Origin: Notamacropus eugenii
Lineage: Eukaryota > Chordata > Mammalia > Diprotodontia > Macropodidae
DNA length: 64,000 bases
Direction: 5' to 3'
Assembly (NCBI RefSeq): GCF_028372415.1
Contig: NC_092875.1
Span: 32,754,817 to 32,818,816, forward strand
Under the pieces are notes generated by a model. The model did no database searches, was not told the DNA's origin, and saw only the letters and a list, made by a program, of their open reading frames with translations. Within the stretch, counting starts at the first letter, position 1. Each line of letters starts with the position of its first letter. Shown here piece after piece: positions 55,901 through 64,000 of this stretch. The position numbers and the translations under genes were made by a program.

Positions 55901-58900
55901 GGCAAAATTTTGGAATGGATTTGAAAAGTACTGTTTCTTCCTTCCTACCTCATTTCTTTGTTAACTCACCAAACAGTGACTGGGACTCTCTTTCCCCTTA
56001 GCCCTCTGCGTACCTTAAGGGTTAAAGATTTTCATCCCCTCCCCCTCTTATCACTCACGAAAGGATCTGATAAGCTCATGGGCATTAATTCATCAAAGAG
56101 TGAAATATGGAAAGTACATCCTTCCTAGAGACATTTACATTTTAATAAAGGCCAATTTGTAGGCCAATAAAATAAAAGAAAATAACCAGACGCTGGCTGA
56201 ATGAATAAATGTTGTGCCCTCTGGGAGAATATAAGCGTCCAGAGGGTAGGACCTATCTGGATTTGGTCACTGTCTCCCTGGCCCCTCCCACAGTGCCTGG
56301 TACATATCAGGTGTCTAATTAATGCTTGCTGGTAGACTGATTCTTCCCCCACATTCCCATGGGGCAGGGAGAAATGAGATGAACAAGGGAGAGATGGTTA
56401 AGACAGCCAGGACACACAGTTACCAAGGGGCTGACTCCATAATGACCAAGTTTGAGATAGTGTCCACAACACAGCTTCTGCTTCATCCCAGCTCTAGGAA
56501 TCTCTCCCTTGAACCCACCCATCTGTGCCCATGGAGCATCTTGGGCCCAGAGAGGCAATAGTGAAACCAGCCCTTCCCAAAAGAAGGGATTTCTGGCAGC
56601 AGCCAGACCAGTGGGGGAGTGATGAGCCTCCTGGGGCCCAGCCTCAGATGGAGCCTGGACACTGCCCTCCCTGAATCGTGGAGGTCTGGGCTGTAAGTGC
56701 CTCAGTCCTCACCACACGGCTCCAACCTCTCCTTGCAGACTGACTTCCCATTACTCCGCTTCATGCATGTTGTGTTCCAGGTAAACTGGTCTATTACTCC
56801 TCAACATGACATCTCACCTCCCAGCTCCATGGCCTTGCAAAGACTGTTCCACCCCCCACCCCCACCCCCCCCACACACACACCTCCATGCTTGGCATGCT
56901 CTCCACCACCTCCAACTCACACACAGCAGAGTATGTGGAGCCAGAAGGGATCTCAGAGTTCATATACACCCACCTGCTCATTTTACATTTGAGGAAACAG
57001 GGCCTTGGAGATTGAGACTTCCCAAGGATACATCAGATTCCTGCAATCCTTGCCTCTATTCAAGACTCAGCAAAATCACAGACTCTTCCACGGGACCCTT
57101 CATGATTCCCTCAGTTGTTATCAGTTTCCCCCAAAATGACTTCATATACATTTTGCAGTGACTTGGCTGCATAAACATTGCTCTCCTTGGACAATGAAAG
57201 ACCTTTGAGGACAGGGACTCATTTCTTATCCCCGTGCCTAGCACAATCCCCAGCATACAGTAAGGACTTAATAAATGCTTTTGGAATTGAATCAAATCTA
57301 GATGCTGGAGAGGCAGTAGTTAGAGCCAGAGAACCTGGATTCAAATCCCACCTAAGCCATTTATTACCTGCATAACTTTGGGTAAATCACCTTATCTCCC
57401 TGGGCCTCAGTTTCCTTGTCTGTAAAATGAGAGAGCTAAACTAGATAGCATCACAGGTACCCTCCGTAAACTTGTCACTTTCCTTCCCTAGGTCTCAGTT
57501 TCCTCATCTGACAGACAGAACAAGAATGCTGGCGCTCCTTCCTTCACAGGGTTGGGATAGAATGCTAAAAGCCTTTACGGAGATGTATGCTGTCATCGGC
57601 AGTCACCAGCTGCTCCTTGCTGGGTAAAACGGGAAGCCACATCACTCAGACTGAAGATACCTTTTGTCTGGCTTTGGAAGAGTCCCTTCATCTCAGGATC
57701 AAGGATTTGCTGACAGCTTGTTTCCCCCTTTCGGGCCTTTGACGAGCTTAAAGATACTGAGGCTCACAGATCTAGGGGAGGGGACCTCCTAGGTCATCTG
57801 GTCGAAGCCCCTAATTTTGTAGATAAGGAAACTGAGACCCAGACCTAATCTTAAAATACTTGGCCAAGGCAATCATGGCAGGATTTGCCTACAGATATTC
57901 CTGACTCCCATTCCAGTGTTCAGACACTCTTAGATGACCAAGGGGCTGGGACTTAGAGGAAAGCAGTCTTGGGTTCGAGTCTTGTCTCTGAAAACCACTG
58001 CCTGGATGACCCCGAGCAAGTCATCTCAATGCCTCGAGGTAGCTCCTGAAACTCGTAGGGTTACCAACCAGTCACCCCTCTGCCATGGCAGAATGAAATC
58101 TCCAGACACAAAAGAAATCATAAACCCAGTCCTCAAGACTTCAAAGACCCATGAGTTTCGCTGTGGATTTCATCAGACACAGAATTCCCCCCACCCTGAT
58201 GCTAGGGTTCCAGGGCTGCCACAGCCAAGAGAAAGTCAGTGCCTCTCTAAACTCAAAGAAAAGGGACCCAACCCCAGCATTTTACAGATGGAGAAACAGA
58301 TCCCCTCAGAAAAGTACAGGCCAGACAATGGAACAATGCACTCTTCATCTTCCCAGCCTTGTATGAGTTATCAGAACTCATTCTCCAATAGAAAAGCTGT
58401 GGAGGGCCTCATCAGAGCTAAGGTAGGACCCAAGAGGCCAGCCCGAGTGGAGAGGTCAACCCACATTTACTCATCAGGAGAAAAGCTCACATTTCCCTAG
58501 TCCCCTTCTGTCTACAAAGTAGGGTCCCCCAAAAGGGGCCATGACCTTCTCCTTCCTGATCAAGACAGCTCATCACTGTCCTTGAAGGACCTACGTTACA
58601 AGACCGAGAGACCATCTAGTTCATCTCCCTCATTTTACTGATGGGGAAACTGAAGCCTGGAGGGGCAGTGACTTGCCCAAGGTGACCCAGGTGGTGGCTG
58701 AGCCTCAGGGGTGATCCCTGCACTGTGCTATCCTGCTCCTCCAGGAGGCAAAGGTCCCAGGAATAACAGGAACACACCTCAGGTTCTACATCCCATGTAG
58801 GGAAACAAGAGGGGAGAAATGATCAAAAGAGACTCACCAACCCACTGCCCAAGATATAGAAGTCATCACAGGAGAAGATGGTCCCAGGGTAGGAGGAGAA

Positions 58901-61900
58901 AACCTGCTTGTTCCCAGGGATCAGTGGTGACCCACCTAGGAGAAACAGCCCCCAAGGAAGACCCAGTCCCATTAATCAAACAGCAATAAATAACCACCAC
59001 CAGCAGCTCCCATGTCTTCAAACCTATACCCAGAAGACTGACAAAGCCACTTCCTCACAATTACACCAGGAGACAGCTGGGTTCAGAGGCTGGGTGACTT
59101 GCCCAGGGTCACACAGTCTATAAAGGTCAGAGCTGGGATTCAAATCCATATTTTTTTTTTTTTGAGGCAACAGGTGTTAAGTGACTTGCCCATAGTCATA
59201 CAGCTAAGATGTGTCTGAGGCCAGAGTTGAACTCAAATCCTCCTGACTCTAGGACCGGCACTGTATCCCCTATATCACTTAGCTGTCCCTTTCTCCTATT
59301 CATTTTACAGATGAAAGAAACTGAGGTAAACAGGGTTAAGTGATTTGCTCAGGGTACTACAACTAAAAAGTGTCTGAGGCCAGATTTGAATTCAGGTCCT
59401 CCTGACTTCAGGGCCAGTGCTCTATCCACTGCAGCACCTCCTAGCTGCCCCTCAAGCCCAGGTCAGCTGACTCATCTAAGACCAGCTCCTGCTCCCCTCC
59501 ACTGCTTCGTTCATCCAGGAGCGGGTCCAGATCCCCTTCCCTTCTGCATCCCCCTCCCTTGAATTCCCCACCAGCCGATGAGGCCGAAGTTGTGAACTGG
59601 CACCAGGGAATCTGTGGTCTTCTCAAGAACACCCACTCTTACTATCTCAATGGGACACTGTCTACTGCAGATGTTAACTCAGTCAGTAAGTTGTAGCACT
59701 TATTGAGTACTTACTGTATGCTAGGCACCAGCTTAACAAAGATGAGAAAAACTGATGAAGAAACAAATGACCCCATTGGTGTAGGGAGCTCTGGGAGGAG
59801 GCTATCTCTGCCAACGAAAGGGGGCAATGCAGGGGTTCAAATCTCTGGAGCCCTGAGAGGCTGAGCTATCTTGTGGGGTCCCACAGTGAAGCTTTATTAA
59901 AGTTCACAAAGTACTCTGCATAAGCTCTCTTATTTGATCCTCAGAACAACCCTGCAAGGGAGGGACTTACAGGGATTGTTACCTCCATTTTAAAAATGGG
60001 GAAATTGAGGCCTGCAGGGGCAAGGTGACTTTCCCAGATCACACAGCACACCCTTCTCATTCCCTCCTTTTTGTCCCCTGCTGTCAGGCATCCCCCTACC
60101 CCCCTCCTCAGAGCCCCAGTCCTACCGGTGCATTTCCTTCCCCCTAGTACCCACCTTTGGGCAGCGTCCGGAAACGGAAGTCGTATTTCTTGATGATGCG
60201 AAGCATGTGCTGGTAGGAATTCCAGGTGTCATGGGACACCAGCAGCTCACTGTTGTTGGGCAGCAGCTTGATGAGGGCTGAGCAGGAGCCTGAGCCCATG
60301 ACCCGCCTCTGCTCTGTCTTGTTCAGGGCCGGCTCCAGGTCCTCCAAATCACCTGACAGCTGAAACAAGCTGAAGGAGGGGGTATGGCCAGGGTCTCAGT
60401 CTCCTGGGCAAGGAGGAGGCGACCACTGAAGAGGTCCCTGACACCCTAGTATAAATTAGAGTAGCAGGGCCTTTAGGGAGGCTTGGAAGCAGAGATTCAG
60501 GAGGTCTCTCAAGGACCTCATTGGCCACAAAGAGAACGTGGCACACTCTGCTCTCTCTGCTACATCTAGACGTTCTCTCCACCTCTGTCCCTCATCAGTC
60601 ACTTGCTCCTTGCACTTGGATCACCACACCTAGAGCCTTTTAATGGCTAAAATTAGGCTCCCTTATTTCTTAAAGAGTTCTAAAACATAACCCACAGCTT
60701 TTCCCCACCCTGGAATCTGGGCCCTCACCCTCAGGGCATTTAAGGTCTACTGTGGGTCCTTCACTTCAGTTGCCCATAGGAATAGTCAAACCTGAGACCT
60801 TATCATCACTTCCCTTATCTTGAACACTCAAATCTGATACTAACCTTTGATCTTCCAGCTGCTGGCTCTTCTGCTAATCCCATCTCTTGCCCTTACTGAC
60901 AGCCAGTCCCTTCACCTCCTCTCCATACTCCCAGACATGACCCCTGAACTGGCTTCATTTTCTTCCCTTTATAGTTGACCAGGTCAACTCTCCACCATCC
61001 TGGAATCTTGAACTCCTCAATCCCTTCTCCTATCAATGCTTATACTGTCCCAAAACCCAACCAAAGATTTGCCACCATCATCCACCTTCTCAATTCGATA
61101 CTCTCTGCAAAGATACCAATTTTTTTACTACAAATTCATCTATTTAAACTCAACCGAGCCCCCAATCTGTTTGAGAGTAATGCCCAAGGCCATTGTGACA
61201 AAACTCCTGGTCTCTCCTCAAAGTCTCCAAAATCCCTCTTTTGCCTTGCCCTCTCTCTCCACACAAGGCCTCACCTTCTACTTTGCTGAGGTAATGGAGA
61301 CCACTCATAGCAAGTTACCATATTTCTCCTAGTCCACACCTCAAATACCCTCTCCATCCTCACCCATCGTTTCCTCTTGCTCCAATCTTCAAAAAGACAT
61401 TGAGACCTACCAATGCCTTCGATCCTTTCCCTCCTGTTTGCTGTGAGAGTGTGGCCCACTGATCACTTCTTTACCCATTCTGGGTATGTACTATGATTTC
61501 TTCCCAAAGGCCCATGGGCTGTGAGAAGTAGCAGTGGGATGAAAGTGGGTGGGGAGCCCTGTGCTCTCAATCTGAACCCTTTTGGGACCTTGGTCAAATC
61601 CCTTTAGTGCTCTCCAGTTTTCTCCTCTGCACAATGGGGATTATTCTTGGCTGGGCAACCTCAGAAGCAAGAGGTTGACAGAGTAAGTGAGGGGTCAAAT
61701 GAGCTCACGTCTGCCAAAGGCTTTTTCATAGACTATAAAGCACCAGATGAACACAATGGATTATAAACACACTGGGTATCTGGAAGGAATGAGGCTATTT
61801 GTCCTTTGTTCTGGAAGAGGACCATGACATCAGGAAGGTGATGCCAAGACTTGCAAGTGAATTTAGATTTAAGTGAGGCAGGGCTGTGCAACGTCACCAG

Positions 61901-63690
61901 CCTCACTTTCTCCTCCAGAGCCATCTGGGTCCAGTGGCCAGATACAGCAGGACTGGAGATGGCCCAGGATGCAGTCGGAGACCTGGGCCTTTTTAAGTTA
62001 AGATCTTTCCCAGGTATTAGTTTGTCTGAGGCAATGCCCACTCAGTGATTCGTGACTAGGTATGAAATGAGTCAAAAAAAAACCAGTCTCTTTAACCTAT
62101 TCAAAAAAAAATCAATCTGGGAAGGGAAGACTCTCAGAGTTTCTGGCCAAAACAAAAATAAATAGCATTTTGGAAGGAAAGAGGGTGCTGAAGGCCAGGG
62201 GAGAAAGAAGGGAAAGGCAGAAGGAGGAAGCAAGAAGTCTACCTATTTCACAATTTTGCCAGAGGCTGGTCTTAAGGCAGAAGCTTTGGTTTCTATGAGC
62301 TCTCTGAGTTCTTGCTCCAAATAAAGGTTACTCTCACTACCTGCCCAACTCCTCCATACCCAGGAGGATCACTTACAGGAAGCCAAAGGGCGTGATAGTG
62401 AAATTCTTAGATGGGAAAGCTATGCGTCCCTGGTAGCTGTCCTCCAGTCCCTTCAGCTGCAGGAGGGCAAGCTCCACCTACCAGAAAGACAGACAGACAG
62501 ACACATGGTCAGTGGAGAGATCTGACCCAGTCTTCAGTCACACTTGGGAAATGAAATCACACAGCCTCTCTCAAAGGGCAGTGTAGGGCCCCCTCTGCCC
62601 ACGGCCCTACAGAGATGCTCACTCAGCCATGTCCTCCCAGTGCCAGTACTCAATGTCCCTGCCTGATGCATGGGTCACAATCATGGCTCTTCCACTAACT
62701 TGCTAAATGACCTTAGGTCAGTCACCTTCACTCTCTAGATCTTATTCACCTCATGTACAAAAGGAAGGACTTAAACAAAATGAAGGTTTAATACAAGGCA
62801 AGTATGCCTGGATCCCTTGTATAGATCCATGGGTACCCCCACAGATCATGTTAAGGACCCAGTAAGTACTTGCTGATAGTACTTAGTAACACCTAGACTA
62901 AGGATAGACACACAGTAGGTATTCAGGAAACACCTAGAGATCATTCCAAGTCCTTGTATCCTCAAGAAGGTCCCTTGAACTCTCAGCTTCATTTTCTCAA
63001 AATCAGGGCAGTTAGATGCAATGGTTTCTAAGGTCCCTTCCAGGCCCAAATCTATGATCCTATCTCCTTTCATTTTACAGATGAGGAAACTGAGGCTAAA
63101 AAGCTATGGATCCTAGATGTAAGAGACCTCAGAATCCAGTGAGTTCAACTGCTTCGATTTATGGATGAGGAAGTTGAGACCTGGGGGGAAGGGAGGGTCT
63201 ATAGGTCAAGGAGAGCTGGAAGGGACCTCAGAGTCCAAGGACAGATCCTCTCATTTTGCAGATGCCCAAGGTCACACAGAGAGCTCAGTGTCACCACCAG
63301 GGTTCTAACAGATCTTCTGCATCCAAATCCAGCATTTTCTCCATGGTCCCTGAGGTTCCCCTGTAGACATTTGGCTTTGGGGTCTTTAAATGGATTATTG
63401 AACAGTATGGATAAGCCCATATCTGACTGTGATAAGATGGGACAATGGGTGACCAGATAGGTGTCAATGGTCCAGTTAAAGAAGGGCCCTCCCCTAGGGC
63501 CCTGCAGGAAGGCTCCTTTCTCCATGCCCACCTGGTGCCAGTACTCATCGTCCTTGCTCGACGCAATCTGCTTCTGCATCCAAGCCAGGTTCAGCTCGAT
63601 GTAGTTCTTCAGTTTCTCACAGTAGGTAGTCTCATATTTGAAGGGACCACAGTAATCCACCACCGTGTTCATCCAGTGCATGTAGATGAG
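49743..63690 (-). CDS. PLBD2: PLBD2, phospholipase B domain containing 2 (last 10 coding exons; N terminus outside window)
   Basis: Lysosomal glycoprotein of the LAMA/phospholipase B-like family with an N-terminal-nucleophile hydrolase fold; its natural substrate is not firmly known. Ten exons join to 1,386 bases (461 residues plus stop), matching the C-terminal ~461 of the 589 residues I recall for the human protein. The signal peptide and first ~130 residues lie past the right edge. The processing site and catalytic Cys are seen in [12 protein letters not shown], encoded by 60,155-60,369; family members self-cleave between that Ser and Cys. Sequons NKT, NNS, NAS, NQS and NGT suit a glycosylated lysosomal protein. 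The C terminus [12 protein letters not shown] is family-typical. No break is seen. It converges on SDS. Confidence 0.96.
50163..50325 (-). CDS. PLBD2: PLBD2 coding exon
   Basis: 163 bases: [38 protein letters not shown] and [10 protein letters not shown]. The acceptor is CCTCTTTCAG. The donor AAG|GTTTGT is weak (T at +3 and +4) but the frame and homology need it; phase 0. Confidence 0.94.
50640..50975 (+). mobile_element. LINE-1 ORF2 3' fragment
   Basis: 'gtggtcaaaggatatgaacc', 'ccatgctgaaaagcaatatg' and 'ggaaaaatatcccaaagaga' follow late L1 ORF2 and 3' UTR text. It is diverged, with no usable frame. Confidence 0.65.
51470..52450 (+). mobile_element. CR1/L3-clade LINE fragment (endonuclease region), split by a SINE
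   Basis: One frame reads GFNYPDI near 52,098 and another [13 protein letters not shown] near 52,207-52,247; these match the endonuclease region of CR1-clade LINEs ('DFN.PDI', 'LDLILTN'). Stops and frame changes show it is dead. Text on both sides of the 51,541-51,858 SINE appears to belong to it. Confidence 0.5.
51541..51858 (+). repeat. Composite SINE with perfect 13-base target-site duplication
   Basis: The head is gggcagctaggtggtgcagt, the CORE ttactagctatgtgacct, then caattgcctcat, leading directly into a ~180-base tail that ends in 'gaaggacaaacacacac'. AATCAAAAGAAAT occurs at 51,528-51,540 and again at 51,859-51,871, exactly bounding the unit. This shows that head plus tail is one mobile element of about 318 bases without a long A tail. 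Confidence 0.88.
52579..52731 (-). CDS. PLBD2: PLBD2 coding exon
   Basis: 153 bases: [20 protein letters not shown], then [20 protein letters not shown] and LM. The acceptor is CCCCTCCCTAG and the donor AG|GTCAGG, phase 2. Confidence 0.95.
52732..53922. repeat. PLBD2 intron with three MIR-type SINEs
   Basis: SINE copies lie at about 52,845-52,995 (reverse), 53,060-53,290 and 53,570-53,720 (plus). About 53,290-53,560 and 53,725-53,920 are not recognised. Confidence 0.6.
53923..53994 (-). CDS. PLBD2: PLBD2 coding exon
   Basis: 72 bases: [20 protein letters not shown] and YNLP. The acceptor is CTGTGTCCCAG and the donor CC|GTGAGC, phase 2. Confidence 0.94.
53995..54625. other. PLBD2 intron, mostly unrecognised
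   Basis: A possible old LINE or SINE piece lies near 54,010-54,180. The rest shows no recognised repeat. A 143-codon frame (54,155-54,586) has no family resemblance. Confidence 0.4.
54626..54721 (-). CDS. PLBD2: PLBD2 coding exon
   Basis: 96 bases: [18 protein letters not shown] through [10 protein letters not shown]. The acceptor is TTTTCTTGGCAG and the donor CC|GTGAGT, phase 2. Confidence 0.95.
54722..55227. other. PLBD2 intron, mostly unrecognised
   Basis: A MIR-like fragment lies near 54,910-55,035, and L2-like text may be present at 55,080-55,150. Nothing else is seen. Confidence 0.4.
55228..55388 (-). CDS. PLBD2: PLBD2 coding exon
   Basis: 161 bases: [40 protein letters not shown] and IFKKFNSG. 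The acceptor is CCTGGTTGCAG and the donor AC|GTGAGT, phase 2. Confidence 0.95.
55389..58837. repeat. Largest PLBD2 intron in the window: L2 and MIR fragments
   Basis: An L2 3' end lies at about 55,525-55,640, another at 56,200-56,340 and a third at about 57,040-57,290. MIR-like SINEs lie at about 56,935-57,050, 57,295-57,475, 57,765-57,905, 57,935-58,035 and 58,600-58,740. A C-rich patch lies at 56,850-56,885. About 55,650-56,150 and 58,040-58,590 are unrecognised; a 188-codon frame at 57,934 looks like chance. Confidence 0.5.
58838..58935 (-). CDS. PLBD2: PLBD2 coding exon
   Basis: 98 bases: [18 protein letters not shown] and [13 protein letters not shown]. The acceptor is TTTCTCCTAG and the donor TTG|GTGAGT, phase 0. 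Confidence 0.94.
58936..60154. repeat. PLBD2 intron with a cluster of reverse-oriented CORE-SINEs
   Basis: Reverse copies lie at about 59,065-59,150, 59,151-59,288 (starting with a T run, the complement of an A tail), 59,290-59,455 and 59,890-60,060. A plus-strand old-repeat piece ('ttattgagtacttactgtat') lies at about 59,695-59,760. About 59,460-59,690 is unrecognised. Confidence 0.65.
60155..60369 (-). CDS. PLBD2: PLBD2 coding exon with the self-cleavage site
   Basis: 215 bases: [19 protein letters not shown], the nucleophile motif [12 protein letters not shown], then [17 protein letters not shown]. The acceptor is CCCTCCTTCAG and the donor AAAG|GTGGGT, phase 1. Confidence 0.95.
60370..62376. 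repeat. PLBD2 intron: unrecognised C/T-rich stretch and a tail-related repeat
   Basis: About 60,600-61,480 is C/T-rich, probably an old LINE, but I cannot name it. About 61,560-61,710 is MIR-like. About 61,800-62,105 is the repeat sharing its 3' half with the composite SINE tail. About 62,110-62,340 is A/G-rich and unrecognised. Confidence 0.45.
61800..62105 (-). repeat. Repeat sharing the composite SINE tail but with a different 5' part
   Basis: On the minus strand, 'ccatctccagtcctgctgta' through 'gaacaaaggacaaatagcc' is a diverged version of the composite SINE tail. Instead of a CORE head, it is preceded by ~125 bases including 'gattcgtgac'/'gtcacgaatc' and 'cctcagacaaactaatacct'. This could be the source of the tail, or a relative of that source. 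Confidence 0.55.
62377..62477 (-). CDS. PLBD2: PLBD2 coding exon
   Basis: 101 bases: [18 protein letters not shown] through FTITPFGF plus two bases. The acceptor is TTTCTGGTAG and the donor CT|GTAAGT, phase 2. It is easily missed because of its length. Confidence 0.93.
62478..63531. repeat. PLBD2 intron with MIR fragments
   Basis: (GACA)n-like bases lie just upstream of the acceptor (62,484-62,503). MIR-like copies lie at about 62,680-62,790, 62,960-63,100 and 63,105-63,350. About 62,520-62,660 is unrecognised. Confidence 0.5.
63532..63690 (-). CDS. PLBD2: PLBD2 coding exon (first in window)
   Basis: 159 bases, 53 codons: [20 protein letters not shown] through DDEYWHQ. The acceptor is CCATGCATAG and the donor CAG|GTGGGC, phase 0. 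By comparison with human this is probably exon 3. Confidence 0.95.
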
Positions 63691-64000
63691 CTATGCATGG
63701 GGAGGGGAGAGAAGTGGAAACTGGCCACGGCCAGAACCCAGGGGCTACCGGCTACCTGCCACCCCATCCCCCCAACCTCCCTGACCCTAGAAGATCAACA
63801 GCACCACTGTCTTTGTTCAGCCTCCCCTCCCATTACCAAAATCTCAAGCATGGCTCCATGGCCCTCTACTCCATCTTCCATTAAGATAAAAGGCAGACTC
63901 CTTTACCTGACCTCTGAAGCCTTCCCCAATCCCCCTTAATGTCAGGGCCTTCCCTCTTCTGACCATCTCCAATCTGTACTGTCCATAGGTCTTTGTACAG
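63691..64000. repeat. PLBD2 intron at the window edge, with an L2 3' fragment
   Basis: About 63,880-64,000 reads 'gaagccttccccaatccccc' and 'gtcagggccttccctcttct', sense-strand L2. No further PLBD2 exon is seen before the edge. Confidence 0.55.

Noticed and set aside
57934-58500. 188-codon open frame, the longest in the window
   Set aside because: It starts in a MIR-like SINE, resembles no family, lies on the strand opposite PLBD2 inside its intron, and lacks supporting splice or start context.

Overview
This window is vertebrate nuclear DNA, almost certainly from a marsupial. All coding sequence is cut into short exons with GT-AG introns. The introns are packed with CORE-SINEs of the MIR/Ther-1 and MAR1 types, with 3' ends of marsupial-type LINE-1, L2 and CR1/L3, and with one BovB-like RTE LINE. 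A further SINE with a CORE head and an unusual ~180-base tail hints at an Australian rather than an American marsupial, but that is a guess. I see no prokaryotic, plasmid, phage or CRISPR content and no recognisable LTR element.

Three genes can be rebuilt exon by exon from recognised protein sequence. On the minus strand, 1,256-12,798 holds all seven coding exons of SDSL (serine dehydratase-like, 331 aa). On the plus strand, SDS (serine dehydratase, 324 aa) has a TATA promoter and untranslated first exon near 29,900-30,054 and seven coding exons from 34,659 to 43,661. On the minus strand, 49,743-63,690 holds the last ten coding exons of PLBD2 (phospholipase B domain containing 2, a lysosomal protein); they encode 461 residues, and the N-terminal ~130 residues lie beyond the right edge. 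This is the known mammalian order PLBD2-SDS-SDSL (human 12q24.13), read here in reverse. SDSL and SDS are divergent (head to head), and SDS and PLBD2 are convergent.

SDS and SDSL are tandem paralogues. All six coding introns sit at the same places and in the same phases (0,1,0,2,2,1), and exon lengths match except for one codon in one exon and the two ends. SDS turns L-serine or L-threonine into pyruvate or 2-oxobutyrate plus ammonia with PLP, feeding gluconeogenesis in liver cytosol. SDSL is the related isozyme. PLBD2 is unrelated in function.

Region by region: 1-1,255 SDSL downstream flank with repeats; 1,256-12,808 SDSL; 12,809-29,890 the divergent intergenic region (repeats, a purine tract, LINE-1, BovB, and three low-repeat islands at about 14,010-14,300, 18,830-19,455 and 28,130-28,995); 29,897-43,661 SDS; 43,662-48,590 SDS 3' flank and repeats; 48,590-63,690 PLBD2 with its probable 3' UTR; 63,691-64,000 PLBD2 intron. 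The least explained items are the composite SINE and its possible parent repeat, a perfect 17-bp-arm hairpin at 20,634, and a liver-type FOX/nuclear-receptor motif pair at 19,439.
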